Shown here piece by piece: positions 29,954 through 38,220 of a DNA stretch of 64,000 nt. The stretch lies in contig NZ_JAPKNM010000027.1 in the NCBI RefSeq assembly GCF_026460985.1, positions 1 through 64,000 on the forward strand. The letters run 5' to 3'. A program made the translations under genes and the position numbers. Below the pieces are notes generated by a model, which was not told the DNA's origin, searched no databases, and was given only the letters and a program-made list of their open reading frames with translations. The DNA comes from Sphingomonas sp. (GTDB lineage Bacteria; Pseudomonadota; Alphaproteobacteria; Sphingomonadales; Sphingomonadaceae). The first letter of the stretch is position 1; every line of letters begins with the position of its first letter.

Positions 29954-30079
29954 ATGAAGATCGTGAATTCATTGAAGTCGCTCAAGGGGCGGCACCGCGA
30001 CAACCGCGTGATCCGCCGCCGCGGCCGGATCTACGTGATCAACAAGACCAACCGTCGGTTCAAGGCCCGCCAGGGCTAA
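29954..30079 (+). CDS. rpmJ: 50S ribosomal protein bL36, zinc-free form
   Basis: 41 codons beginning [18 protein letters not shown] and ending RRFKARQG, a clear bL36. It has no cysteine, so it is the C-minus type that does not bind zinc, usual in alphaproteobacteria. It is highly basic and binds 23S rRNA in the large subunit. It lies 8 bases before the GTG of a HAD-like gene and may be co-transcribed with it. Confidence 0.95.
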   Translation: MKIVNSLKSLKGRHRDNRVIRRRGRIYVINKTNRRFKARQG

Positions 30080-30087
30080 TTCCGGAC

Positions 30088-30702
30088 GTGGGGACGCCGA
30101 AGGCCGTCATCTTCGATGTCGGCAAGGTCCTCGTCGAATGGGATCCGCGTTACCTCTACGAGCGCTTGATCGAGGACGATCAGGCGCTCGAAGCGTTTCT
30201 GGCGCACGTCGTCACCAGGGAATGGCATTTCCAGCACGATGCCGGGCGCCCCTTCGCCGAGACCTCGGCCGAGCTGAGCGCGCAATATCCCGAGCATGAA
30301 TCGCTGATCGCCGCCTGGGGACCGCGCTTCAACGAAACGATCCCGCACACCGTGCCGGGCATGCCGGAGATCGTCCGCGAGCTCGATGCCGCAGGCGTGC
30401 CGCTGTTCGCGATCACCAATTTCTCGGGTGAGTTCTGGCGCGCCTGGGTTCCGCACTATGCCGAATTGTTCGATCGCTTCCGCGACGTCGTCGTCTCTGG
30501 CGACGAGAAGCTGGTGAAGCCCGATCCCGCGATCTACGCGCTGGCGCTGGAGCGATTCGGGCTTTCGGGTCCGGACGCGGTGTTCGTCGACGACAGCCCC
30601 GCCAATGTCGCGGGCGCGCGGGACGCTGGCATCCGCGCGGTGTTGTTCACCGGCGCCGAGGATTTCCGGGCCGAGCTGGTGCGGTTCGGGCTGCTTTCCT
30701 GA
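30088..30702 (+). CDS. HAD family hydrolase (subfamily IA, YihX-like)
   Basis: 204 residues. Motif I is FDVGKVLVEWDP, the form seen in YihX-like and epoxide-hydrolase N-domain HAD proteins, with the nucleophilic aspartate near residue 9 and glycine instead of the second aspartate of classical phosphatases. Motif II is ITNF, motif III KPDPAIY and motif IV FVDDSPANVAGA. A small-molecule phosphatase is the best guess. The GTG start directly follows rpmJ. A repeat with an internal terminator-like hairpin follows the stop. Confidence 0.85.
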   Translation: MGTPKAVIFDVGKVLVEWDPRYLYERLIEDDQALEAFLAHVVTREWHFQHDAGRPFAETSAELSAQYPEHESLIAAWGPRFNETIPHTVPGMPEIVRELDAAGVPLFAITNFSGEFWRAWVPHYAELFDRFRDVVVSGDEKLVKPDPAIYALALERFGLSGPDAVFVDDSPANVAGARDAGIRAVLFTGAEDFRAELVRFGLLS

Positions 30703-30711
30703 CCAAGGAAC

Positions 30712-30866
30712 ACCCCTCCCTGGAAGGGAGGGGCAAGGGGTGGGTCTAGCAATGGGCGAGGCTCGATGCCTCGCCCATTGCTGTTTTGCGCCGTTGGAAA
30801 TGAGTCTTTTGAGCGCGCAGACGCGCGCACCCACCCCCAACCCCTCCCTGCGAGCAGGGAGGGGAG
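30712..30866. repeat. paired C/G-rich inverted repeat with a hairpin in its spacer
   Basis: The left arm (30712-30745) contains CCCCTCCCTGGAAGGGAGGGG and the right arm (about 30829-30866) contains CCCCTCCCTGCGAGCAGGGA. They are inverted relative to each other, each with a GGGTGGG flank pointing inward. The spacer holds the 15-base perfect inverted repeat listed separately. The element fills the convergent gap between the HAD gene and pyk. A single arm of the same kind is at 21-55. Confidence 0.8.
30748..30787. terminator. hairpin terminator between the HAD gene and pyk
   Basis: A perfect 15-base inverted repeat AGCAATGGGCGAGGC / GCCTCGCCCATTGCT with a five-base loop, followed by GTTTT on the plus strand. 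It lies between convergent genes and should end at least the plus-strand transcript. Confidence 0.7.
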
Positions 30867-30876
30867 TCCAGACGCC

Positions 30877-32346
30877 TCAGCTTTCGCTCGGCCCCGTATA
30901 ATTCTTCAGCTCGTCGCCCACGATCGTGACGACGTGGAGCACGTTGGTCGAACCCGGCGTCCCGAACGGCACGCCCGCGCAGATCACGATCCGGTCGCCC
31001 GAGGCCGCCAGGTCCTGGCGCAGCGCCATCCGCTTGGCCTTGGCGACCATCTCTTCGAACGATTCGACGTCGCGGGTGTGGACGGCGTGGCTGCCCCAGA
31101 GCAGGCCGGAGCGCCGCGCGGTCTCGATCTTCGGGGTGAGCACCATGATCGGCACGGTCGGCCGCTCGCGGGCGATTCGCCGCGCGGTCGAACCCGAGCT
31201 GGTGAAGCAGACGATCGCAGTCGCAGAGACGGTGCGCGCGATGTTCTTCGCCGCCTCGGCGAGTGCGTCGGCGGTGGTCGGATCGGGGCGGGTGACGGTG
31301 AAGTGGACGCGGTCGCCATGCGCGGGGTCGCGCTCCACCGCGTCGGCGATCGAGTTCATCATCGCCACCGATTCGATCGGCCATTTGCCCGCCGCGCTCT
31401 CTGCCGAGAGCATGATCGCGTCGGCGCCGTCATAGACCGCGGTCGCGACGTCGGAGACCTCGGCGCGGGTGGGCGAGGGCGATTCGATCATCGATTCGAG
31501 CATCTGCGTCGCGACGATCACCGGGCGCCCCATCCGCCGCGCGGTCTCGACGATGCGCTTCTGCAAGGGGGGCACGCTCTGCGGCGGCAGCTCGACGCCC
31601 AGATCGCCGCGCGCGACCATCACGCCGTCGCATTGCTCGACGATCTCGTCGAGCCGCGCGATCGCGCTGGGCTTCTCGATCTTGGCGAGCAAGGCCGCCT
31701 TGCCGCCGATCAGCCGGCGCGCCTCCATCAGGTCCTCGGGCCGCTGGACGAAGCTGAGCGCGATCCAGTCGGCACCCTGCTCGACCGCGAAGGCGAGGTC
31801 GCTGCGGTCCTTCTCGGTCAGCGCGGCGAGCGGCAGCACCATGTCGGGGACGTTGAGCCCCTTGGAGTTGGACAGGGTCCCGCCGACTTCGACCCGCGTC
31901 ACCAGCCGATTCGGCTCGACCGCGGTGACGCGCAGCACCATCTTGCCGTCGTCGAGCAGCAGCCGTGCATCCTCGTGCGCCGCCTCGAAGATCTCGCGGT
32001 GCGGCAGCTCGACGCGGGTCGCGTCGCCCGGGGCGGGATCGCGATCGAGGACGAAGGTGTCGCCCGTCGCCAGCACCACCTTGCCCTCGGCGAACTTGCC
32101 GACGCGGAGCTTCGGGCCCTGGAGGTCGGCGAGGATCGTCGTCGGCCGCCCGAATTTCTTCTCGAGGCTGCGGATCGCGGCGATCACCGGCACCTTGGAT
32201 GCCTGGTCGCCATGGCTCATGTTGACGCGAAAGGCATCCGCCCCCGCCTCGAACAGCTTCGCGATCATCTCGACGGTGTTGCTCGCAGGTCCCAGCGTCG
32301 CGAGGACGCGGACTTTTCGGCTTCGGGGGCTTATGGCCTTTGTCAT
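30877..32346 (-). CDS. pyk: pyruvate kinase
   Basis: About 489 residues, the normal length. It transfers phosphate from phosphoenolpyruvate to ADP. Signatures include ATLGPAS, FRVNMSHG, the catalytic-lysine region LLAKIEKPSAI, MVARGDLGVE and a C-terminal allosteric-type domain. Two ATGs nine bases apart are possible (32355 and 32346). The second has an AAGGA site at good distance, while the first sits directly on it, so I take 32346. Divergent from the DUF1244 gene. Confidence 0.96.
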   Translation of the reverse strand: MTKAISPRSRKVRVLATLGPASNTVEMIAKLFEAGADAFRVNMSHGDQASKVPVIAAIRSLEKKFGRPTTILADLQGPKLRVGKFAEGKVVLATGDTFVLDRDPAPGDATRVELPHREIFEAAHEDARLLLDDGKMVLRVTAVEPNRLVTRVEVGGTLSNSKGLNVPDMVLPLAALTEKDRSDLAFAVEQGADWIALSFVQRPEDLMEARRLIGGKAALLAKIEKPSAIARLDEIVEQCDGVMVARGDLGVELPPQSVPPLQKRIVETARRMGRPVIVATQMLESMIESPSPTRAEVSDVATAVYDGADAIMLSAESAAGKWPIESVAMMNSIADAVERDPAHGDRVHFTVTRPDPTTADALAEAAKNIARTVSATAIVCFTSSGSTARRIARERPTVPIMVLTPKIETARRSGLLWGSHAVHTRDVESFEEMVAKAKRMALRQDLAASGDRIVICAGVPFGTPGSTNVLHVVTIVGDELKNYTGPSES

Positions 32347-32412
32347 CGCTGTCATCCTTGTGCGGGCCTGCCTCTAACCTTTAATCTGCGCCGATCAACC
32401 ACGGAGGTTCAC

Positions 32413-32781
32413 GTGCCGACATTAGAGACCCTGGACGACGCGACAGCGGCCAAGGCGTTCCGGCGGCTCGTCCGGCATCTGCGGCATCGCAGCGACGCGC
32501 AGAATGTAGACCTGATGGGGCTCGCGGGCTTCTGTCGCAACTGCCTGGGCGATTGGGTCGCCGAGGCCGGCGGGCTGAGCAAGGAGGAGGGGCGCGAGAT
32601 CGTCTACGGCATGCCCTATGCCGAGTGGAAGGCGCGCCACCAGATCGAGGCGACGCACGAGCAGCTCGCGCGGATGGAGGAGAGCATGCAGCGCAACCAT
32701 GTCGAGGCGGCGCTCGACGATGCGCTCGACGACAGCTTTCCCGCGAGCGACCCGCCGTCGATGACCGATCCCGGGCGCTGA
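32413..32781 (+). CDS. DUF1244 family protein
   Basis: 122 residues. The family blocks AFRRLVRHLRHRSD, NVDLMGLAGFCRNCLGDW and EIVYGMPYAEWKARHQ are all present. The two cysteines three apart (FCRNC) are conserved, and the family has no firm function. The C-terminal acidic tail (DDALDDSFPASDPPS) is unlike the core and looks like a separate short motif. The GTG start has GGAGG 6 bases upstream. Confidence 0.9.
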   Translation: MPTLETLDDATAAKAFRRLVRHLRHRSDAQNVDLMGLAGFCRNCLGDWVAEAGGLSKEEGREIVYGMPYAEWKARHQIEATHEQLARMEESMQRNHVEAALDDALDDSFPASDPPSMTDPGR

Positions 32782-32842
32782 TCGTTCCAAAAGCGACCGA
32801 GGCCGCTTTCGCATCGACGAACGCTGCGCGCGGACGATTGCC

Positions 32843-32872
32843 GCGCAACGACTACAAGTGTAATCGTTGCGC
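32843..32872 (+). promoter_or_regulatory. inverted repeat with BlaI/MecI-like box at the serine hydrolase start
   Basis: A perfect 9-base inverted repeat GCGCAACGA-N12-TCGTTGCGC ends one base before the start codon at 32874. Its centre reads TACA-AG-TGTA, the core of BlaI/MecI/CopY-type operators. TGTAAT inside it can serve as a -10 with TTGCCG upstream (15-base spacing), which would put the transcript start at or next to the ATG, a leaderless message. No ribosome site is visible, in line with this. Confidence 0.55.
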
Positions 32873-32873
32873 C

Positions 32874-34532
32874 ATGAAGACGTTCGCGCTCCTACTCGCC
32901 GCCGCGTCGGTGCCTTCCGCCGCCGCGCAGCCCGCCGATCCTGCAAGCGAGGTGGATGCGCTCTTCAAGCAATGGAGCGCGCCGACGAGCCCGGGCTGCG
33001 CGGTCACGGTGTCGCGTGACGGCAAGGTCCTGCTCCAGCGTGGCTATGGCCAGGCGTCGGTCGAGGCGGGCGTGGCGAACGGTCCGCAGACCGAATTCCA
33101 CCTCGCCTCGGTTTCGAAGCAATTCACTGCCTTCGCGGTGCTGCTGCTGCAGGCCGAGGGCAAGCTGTCGACCCGCGACGACGTCCGCAAATATGTGCCC
33201 GAGCTGCACGCTTTCGCCCAGCCGATCACGATCGACCATCTCCTCCACCACAGCAGCGGCCTGCGCGACCAAATATCGTTGCTGTGGCTCCAGGGACGGC
33301 GCGGCGAGGACACGGTGACGCAGGAGGACGCGCTGCGCGTCATCTTCGATCAGCGCGAGCTCAATTTCGCACCCGGCCAAGCCTTCGGCTACTCCAATTC
33401 CAACTACACCCTGCTCGCGCTGATCGTCGAACGCGTGTCGGGCAAGCGCTTTGCCGACTTCCTCGCGGAACGCGTCTTCGCGCCGCTCGGCATGACGCAC
33501 ACCTATGTCGTCGACGACTTCCGCCGCATTCGCGCCGGCGAGGCCTCACCTTACGGGATCGGCGACGACAAGAAATTCGAGCGCCGCATCCTCGCTTATT
33601 CGACGGTCGGTTCGACCGACATCCGTTCGAGCGTCGAGGATCTCGCGCGCTGGGCGGCCAACTTCCGGCAGCCCAGGGTCGGCACCCCGGCCGTCATCGC
33701 GGAGATGCTGAAGGGGGATCCGCTGACGCGCTACGGCGGCGGGCTGACGATCGGGCGCTATCGCGGCGTGGCCGTGGCGGAGCATAGCGGGCTCGACCCT
33801 GGCTTCGTCACCCATTTCATGGTGATGCCCGACCAGCAATTCGCGACCGCGGTGCTTTGCAACGTCGAGCTGGGCGATCCGGTGACCTTCGCTCGCAAGA
33901 TCGCCGATATCTATCTCGCCGGCACGTTGCAGGCCGAGGCGCAGCGATCCCCGGTCACCGTGCCCGAGGCCGAGCTCCAGCGTGTCGTGGGCACCTATCG
34001 CGACGTCGGGGGCATGCTCCTCCTCGTCCAGCTTCGCGACGGCAAGCTGTTCATGCAGGGCGGGGACCCCATGCTCCCGCATGGTGGCGGCGAGTTCGCG
34101 TCGACCTATGCGCCGGTGACCTTCCGCTTCTCGGGCGAAACGCCGGCGCGGACCCTGACCGTCGTCCAGCCGGGGGGCGACATGGTGGCGACGCGCTACG
34201 AGAAGCGGCCCGCCGAAGCGCTCACCACCGCGCGGATGGCCGATTATCTCGGCGACTATTACAGCCCCGAGCTCGGCGCGATCGTCACGGTCGAGCGGCG
34301 CAAGGACGAATTGTGGCTGAAGGGCCCCGGCTACGCCACGCGCATCCAGCAGCCGCCTCCCGAATTCCGCGAGCAGGACGCGTTCCATACCGAATCGGTC
34401 TTCGGCGCGATTCGCTTCCGCCGCGACGCGAAGGGCCGCGTGATCGAACTGACCAGCAGCAACGGCCGCGTCGTCCAGGTCCGTTTCCTGCGCGTCGAAG
34501 CGCTGCCGAAGCTTGACGCGGATAAAGGTTGA
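32874..34532 (+). CDS. secreted serine hydrolase, beta-lactamase/class C fold
   Basis: 552 residues: signal peptide to about residue 18, then a class C beta-lactamase/DD-peptidase-like domain with SxxK at S79-K82 (SVSK), YSN at 173-175 and an HSG triad near residue 304, followed by a C-terminal beta domain (about 365-552) of the kind found on ParE/EstB-like hydrolases. It may be an esterase, D-amino-acid peptidase or penicillin-binding protein; true beta-lactamase activity is not implied. A BlaI-like inverted repeat abuts the start codon. Confidence 0.9.
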   Translation: MKTFALLLAAASVPSAAAQPADPASEVDALFKQWSAPTSPGCAVTVSRDGKVLLQRGYGQASVEAGVANGPQTEFHLASVSKQFTAFAVLLLQAEGKLSTRDDVRKYVPELHAFAQPITIDHLLHHSSGLRDQISLLWLQGRRGEDTVTQEDALRVIFDQRELNFAPGQAFGYSNSNYTLLALIVERVSGKRFADFLAERVFAPLGMTHTYVVDDFRRIRAGEASPYGIGDDKKFERRILAYSTVGSTDIRSSVEDLARWAANFRQPRVGTPAVIAEMLKGDPLTRYGGGLTIGRYRGVAVAEHSGLDPGFVTHFMVMPDQQFATAVLCNVELGDPVTFARKIADIYLAGTLQAEAQRSPVTVPEAELQRVVGTYRDVGGMLLLVQLRDGKLFMQGGDPMLPHGGGEFASTYAPVTFRFSGETPARTLTVVQPGGDMVATRYEKRPAEALTTARMADYLGDYYSPELGAIVTVERRKDELWLKGPGYATRIQQPPPEFREQDAFHTESVFGAIRFRRDAKGRVIELTSSNGRVVQVRFLRVEALPKLDADKG

Positions 34533-34595
34533 GCGGCGCGGCGCGCTCCGATAATCGCGCCGCTTCGCCAAAGCCTTTCTCCAGGAGTTCCCACC

Positions 34596-34835
34596 TTGTC
34601 CGATTCGATTTCCGCCGAACAGCTGCGCCTCTTCATCGAGCGGATCGAGCGCCTCGAGGAAGAGAAGAAGGGCATCGCCGACGACATCAAGGACGTCTAT
34701 GCCGAAGCCAAGTCGACCGGCTTCGACACCAAGACGATGCGCCACATCGTCCGCCTGCGGAAGATGGAGAAGCATCACCGCGACGAGGCCGACGCGCTGC
34801 TCGAGACCTATCGCAACGCGCTCGGGCTGCACTGA
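34596..34835 (+). CDS. gapR: GapR-type (DUF2312) nucleoid-associated protein
   Basis: 79 residues, nearly all helical, with the DUF2312 blocks [34 protein letters not shown] and VRLRKMEKH. Caulobacter GapR of this family binds overtwisted AT-rich DNA ahead of polymerases and assists topoisomerases. The TTG start is supported by AGGAG 9 bases upstream. It is monocistronic. The following 243 bases (34836-35078) hold no gene and contain a paired repeat. Confidence 0.88.
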   Translation: MSDSISAEQLRLFIERIERLEEEKKGIADDIKDVYAEAKSTGFDTKTMRHIVRLRKMEKHHRDEADALLETYRNALGLH

Positions 34836-34847
34836 GATAGAAGTAGG

Positions 34848-35019
34848 TTTCGCGCAGAGGCGCAGAGGACGCGGAGATCGCAAACGGCGCGCAGCGCCCT
34901 CGATCGATATGACTGGAATTTGGCGCTGATCCAGCGCGGCTGTTCCAAAACGCCTCTGCGTCCTCTGCGCCTCTGCGCGAAAATCTCATCTTTGCGCCTT
35001 GGCGCCTTTGCGTGAACCT
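34848..35019. repeat. paired inverted repeat of the CGCAGAGGCGCAGAGG family, copy 2
   Basis: Perfect 24-base inverted arms at 34848-34871 and 34959-34982, with the same core as the element at 25938-26132. On the right side a degenerate extension (TTGCGCCTTGGCGCCTTTGCG) continues to about 35019. It separates gapR from yebC. Confidence 0.88.
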
Positions 35020-35078
35020 ATTTGCACCGGAACCCGTCGCTGCATTAGAGACGCGCATCCCTATTCCATGAGAGCGCA

Positions 35079-35822
35079 ATGGCAGGCCATTCCAAATTCA
35101 AGAACATCATGCACCGCAAGGGCGCGCAGGATAAGAAGCGCTCGAGCATGTTCTCCAAGCTCAGCCGCGAAATCACCGTCGCGGCCAAGATGGGCTTGCC
35201 CGATCCCGACATGAATCCGCGCCTGCGCGCCGCGATCAGCGCGGCCAAGGCGCAGTCGATGCCCAAGGACAATATCCAGCGCTCGATCGACAAGGCGAGC
35301 AAGGGCGATGCCGAGAATTACGAGGAGATCCGCTACGAGGGCTTCGGCCCGGGCGGGGTCAGCCTGATCATCGAGGCGCTGACCGACAACCGCAACCGCA
35401 CCGTCACCAACGTGCGCACCGCGGTCTCGAAGAATGGCGGCAATCTCGGCGCGCCGGGCTCGGTCAGCCATGCCTTCGACCGGATGGGCCTGATCAACTA
35501 TCCCGCCGGCGCCGGCGACGCCGACAAGGTGTTCGAGGCCGCGCTCGAGGCGGGGGCCGAGGACGTGACGAGCTCCGAGGACGGCCACGAGATCTGGACC
35601 GCGCAGGGCGACCTCCACGAAGTCGCCAAGGCGCTCGAGCGGGTGCTCGGCGAGCCGGAGGGCGCCAAGCTCGCCTGGCGCCCGCAGACCATGGTCGAAG
35701 TGAGCGAGGGCGACGCCGCGACGCTCTTCAAGCTGATCGACGCGCTCGACGACGACGACGACGTCCAGACGGTCTGGGGGAATTACGAGGTCTCGGACGA
35801 AGTGATGGAGAAATTGGGCTGA
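35079..35822 (+). CDS. yebC: YebC/PmpR family translation or transcription factor
   Basis: 247 residues, the normal length. The N-terminus [18 protein letters not shown], then [16 protein letters not shown], are family hallmarks. YebC proteins were long annotated as transcriptional regulators; recent work links some of them to relieving ribosome stalling. It precedes ruvC in many bacteria, and here a DUF559 cassette has come between the two. Confidence 0.95.
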   Translation: MAGHSKFKNIMHRKGAQDKKRSSMFSKLSREITVAAKMGLPDPDMNPRLRAAISAAKAQSMPKDNIQRSIDKASKGDAENYEEIRYEGFGPGGVSLIIEALTDNRNRTVTNVRTAVSKNGGNLGAPGSVSHAFDRMGLINYPAGAGDADKVFEAALEAGAEDVTSSEDGHEIWTAQGDLHEVAKALERVLGEPEGAKLAWRPQTMVEVSEGDAATLFKLIDALDDDDDVQTVWGNYEVSDEVMEKLG

Positions 35823-35830
35823 ACCAATAA

Positions 35831-36261
35831 AAGCCCCTCCCATTCAGGGGAGGGGTTGGGGTGGGGCAGTGGTGACGGAGAAGGAACTTCTCGAACGCGC
35901 CCGCGAGATGCGCCGCAACCCCACGGAGTGGGAGGTGCGCGTGTGGCGCCACCTCTCCAATTCGCAGCTCGGTCATAAATTCCGCCGACAGGCGGTGATT
36001 TTCCCCTACATCTGCGACTTCTTTTGCCCGGCAAAGGGTTTGATCGTCGAAGTCGATGGGGACACACATGATCCAGAGCCGGACGCGAGGCGGGACGATC
36101 GGTTGCTGAGGAAAGGCTTCGTCACCCTGCGCTTCACCAACGTGGACGTGTGGGAAAATATCGAAGGTGTGGTGAGCACTATTCTGTCGGCCCTCCATCA
36201 ACGCCGTGATCGCTGGTCCGGCCTGCCCCACCCCAACCCCTCCCCTGAAGGGGAGGGGCTT
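35831..36261. mobile_element. putative cassette: DUF559 nuclease gene bounded by 39-base inverted repeats
   Basis: The left terminal arm (35831-35869) and right arm (36223-36261) are inverted complements over 39 bases with one mismatch. Each arm is a CCCCTCCC-type palindrome plus a GGTTGGGGTGGGGCAG inner flank. The nuclease gene starts 3 bases inside the left arm and its last codons run through the right arm. A related pair at 46153-46263 encloses only about 30 bases. No target-site duplication is evident. That the unit moves as a whole is inferred. Confidence 0.5.
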
Positions 36262-36273
36262 GATCCATGCTGA
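35872..36273 (+). CDS. DUF559 domain endonuclease-like protein
   Basis: About 133 residues. DUF559 has the restriction-endonuclease-like fold related to Vsr very-short-patch repair enzymes. Here [12 protein letters not shown] (D49), [11 protein letters not shown] (E60, D62) and [15 protein letters not shown] are the expected core strands and catalytic acids. Two GTG codons in tandem (35869, 35872) can start it. The C-terminal tail [16 protein letters not shown] is encoded by the right repeat arm. Its stop overlaps the ruvC start by a few bases (ATGCTGA), so it may be read together with ruvC. Function in the cell is unknown. Confidence 0.85.
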   Translation: MTEKELLERAREMRRNPTEWEVRVWRHLSNSQLGHKFRRQAVIFPYICDFFCPAKGLIVEVDGDTHDPEPDARRDDRLLRKGFVTLRFTNVDVWENIEGVVSTILSALHQRRDRWSGLPHPNPSPEGEGLDPC

Positions 36274-36764
36274 TCCTCGGCCTCGATCCCGGGCTCGGCA
36301 CGACCGGCTGGGGCATCATCCGCGCCGAGGGCAATCGGCTGAGCCACGTCGCCAACGGCAAGCTCAAGACCGACCCGCAGGCGCAACTCGCCCGCCGGCT
36401 CGCCCATCTCGACGCCATGCTCGATGCCTTGATCGCCGATCATGCTCCCCAGGCGGCGGCGTGCGAGGAAGTGTTCGTCAATTCGAACGCCCAGTCGACG
36501 CTCAAGCTCGGCCAGGCGCGCGGCGTGGTGCTCTGCGCGGCTGCCCGCGCGGGGCTCGACGTCGGCGAATATACGCCGAGCATCGTCAAGAAGGCCGTGG
36601 TCGGCACCGGCGGCGCCGAGAAGGCGCAGGTCCATGCGATGGTCGCGCGGCTGCTCCCCGGCGTGAAGATCGACGGCGCCGACGCCGGCGATGCGCTTGC
36701 GGTGGCGATCTGCCACGCGCACCATCTGGCGTCGGCGCGAAATATCCCCATCCGTTCGCGCTGA
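36267..36764 (+). CDS. ruvC: crossover junction endodeoxyribonuclease RuvC
   Basis: 165-residue Holliday-junction resolvase. The RNase H-like acidic residues are in [13 protein letters not shown] (D7), ACEEVF (E67/E68) and [17 protein letters not shown]. It cuts junctions processed by RuvAB. The last codons (IRSR) and stop are formed by the left arm of a paired repeat, so the original C-terminus has probably been trimmed or replaced. The start lies inside the end of the DUF559 gene. Confidence 0.97.
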   Translation: MLILGLDPGLGTTGWGIIRAEGNRLSHVANGKLKTDPQAQLARRLAHLDAMLDALIADHAPQAAACEEVFVNSNAQSTLKLGQARGVVLCAAARAGLDVGEYTPSIVKKAVVGTGGAEKAQVHAMVARLLPGVKIDGADAGDALAVAICHAHHLASARNIPIRSR

Positions 36765-36832
36765 GCTTGTCGAAGCGCCGTTCTTTCTTCAGAAGAACAA
36801 AAGCAGCCCTTCGACAAGCTCAGGGCGAACGG
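36751..36832. repeat. paired inverted repeat of the GAGCTTGTCGAAG family between ruvC and ruvA
   Basis: The arms at 36751-36777 and 36806-36832 (core TGAGCTTGTCGAAG and its complement) are inverted with a few mismatches. The 28-base spacer has its own small hairpin (GTTCTT / AAGAAC). The left arm supplies the ruvC stop codon and the right arm supplies the GGAG upstream of ruvA. Arms with this core are widespread in sphingomonad genomes. Confidence 0.88.
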
Positions 36833-36845
36833 AGTGTGGGGCCGA

Positions 36846-37442
36846 GTGATCGCGCATCTGAAAGGCAGGCTGGCGGCGACGGGCGCCGATCACGCGGTGA
36901 TCGACGTGAACGGCGTGGGCTATCTGGTCGGCGCCTCGGCCAAGACGCTCGAGAAGCTCGGCATGGTCGGCGACGCGGTGACGATCCACACCGAGATGCT
37001 CGTCGCGGAGGATTTCATCCGCCTGATGGGTTTCGCCACCGCCGACGAGCGCGACTGGTTCAAGCTGCTCACCCATGTCCAGGGCGTCGGCTCGAAGGTC
37101 GCGCTGGCGATCCTCTCGATCCTCACCCCCGACGAGCTGCGCACCGCGGTCGCCCGCGCCGATTCGGCGATGATCGCGCGCGCCAACGGCGTGGGGCCCA
37201 AGCTCGCCCAGCGCATCGTCAACGAACTCAAGGACAAGGCCGGCGGCATCGCGCTGGGCGGTGGGGGGGCTGCCCCGGCGCCGGCGGGCAGCGCCGCGGC
37301 GGACGCGGTCTCGGCGCTGCTCAACCTCGGCTTCAAACCCGCCGAGGCGAGCACCGCCGTCAGCGCCGCCAATGATGAGCTCGGCTCGGGAGCCACGCTC
37401 GACGCGCTGGTGCGGCTGGCGCTCAGAAAGGCGGCGAAGTGA
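36846..37442 (+). CDS. ruvA: Holliday junction branch migration protein RuvA
   Basis: 198-residue junction-binding subunit. The N-terminal OB domain begins IAHLKGRL. Two helix-hairpin-helix motifs follow ([12 protein letters not shown] and [14 protein letters not shown]), then a Gly/Ala-rich linker and the C-terminal domain III ([12 protein letters not shown]) that contacts RuvB. The GTG at 36846 gives the family N-terminus. Its stop overlaps the GTG of an AT-rich foreign gene (GTGA), so ruvB is no longer adjacent. Confidence 0.97.
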   Translation: MIAHLKGRLAATGADHAVIDVNGVGYLVGASAKTLEKLGMVGDAVTIHTEMLVAEDFIRLMGFATADERDWFKLLTHVQGVGSKVALAILSILTPDELRTAVARADSAMIARANGVGPKLAQRIVNELKDKAGGIALGGGGAAPAPAGSAAADAVSALLNLGFKPAEASTAVSAANDELGSGATLDALVRLALRKAAK

Positions 37443-38119
37443 CCGCCGCTGCCGTCTCGGATGGCGACCTAGCGCGTGTCATTGATGTCTATGCTAATTT
37501 CATCACCGAAATTTTTCGCCGACTTGATGCAGTGGATGATTCAATCACTGAGTTGAAGGCGAACTCAGATCACCCAAATTGCTGGCAAAACTGTGATTTT
37601 TGTTGGTTTCAGATCAGGAAGATCTGTGAGTATTTGACGCTGGCTGTTGTCGCGGCCCACCATTTTGACGGGCATCCGATTTCCAGCCTCAGCAAATGGC
37701 GCCCCAAAGAACTGCTCGCGGATGTTGCTCGCCTAAGCGAACATCCTACCCCGGTGGCCATAGCGGATTTACTTGCGGTAGGTCCGGATGGCGGGCGACA
37801 GTTCACTCCTGTTGCCAAACCCGTTCGAGCGGACTTGATCTCACAAATTTATGGACGTTGCAGCGACATACTGCACGTCGGGAGCTTGGACAGAATTCTC
37901 GCCGAGAAATTACCTACCTATGAGATTGCGCAATTGGACCGTTGGTTAGTGGGATTCAGATCTCTCCTATCACATCACATGCTTCTTTTACCTGGCATCA
38001 AAACTGTGCTCATATGTCGGAGCGAGGGCGGTGAAAGAATGTTCTTTGCACTCGCATCTGAGGGAGCGATTTTCGATACGTCTCACCTCCCCGATTTTGA
38101 TTTCGACCAAAATGACTGA
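37439..38119 (+). CDS. AT-rich orphan gene inserted between ruvA and ruvB
   Basis: 226 residues, helical, no signal peptide, with clustered cysteines [17 protein letters not shown] (residues 47-63) and an RCSDILH segment (R140-x5-H146) that resembles the catalytic motif of HEPN-type RNases. I have seen similar CDFCW...YGRC...LH proteins annotated only as hypothetical. Composition differs sharply from ruvA: 27 of 60 bases are G or C at 37501-37560, against 42 of 60 at 37081-37140. The GTG start overlaps the ruvA stop, so it is translated by coupling. The first ten codons are GC-rich, perhaps leftover host sequence. Confidence 0.75.
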   Translation: MTAAAVSDGDLARVIDVYANFITEIFRRLDAVDDSITELKANSDHPNCWQNCDFCWFQIRKICEYLTLAVVAAHHFDGHPISSLSKWRPKELLADVARLSEHPTPVAIADLLAVGPDGGRQFTPVAKPVRADLISQIYGRCSDILHVGSLDRILAEKLPTYEIAQLDRWLVGFRSLLSHHMLLLPGIKTVLICRSEGGERMFFALASEGAIFDTSHLPDFDFDQND

Positions 38120-38220
38120 CGCCGACCGCGCACGGGCCGCCGCGCGCTAAGGGTTGTTCTGGGTTTTCTTCGCGCGGCTCGGCGCCTAGCCTGGGAGTCG
38201 CCGGGGGTAAGGAGAACGGC

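Noticed and set aside
35831..36261. An insertion sequence of a known transposase family at the DUF559 locus
   Set aside because: The only gene is DUF559; there is no DDE, HUH or serine/tyrosine recombinase motif, and no direct target repeat is visible at the arm ends. I therefore list it only as a putative element.
36206..37375. A long frame across ruvC and ruvA on the plus strand
   Set aside because: It is out of frame with both genes, passes through the repeat, and has no motif; both ruv proteins are clear in their own frames.
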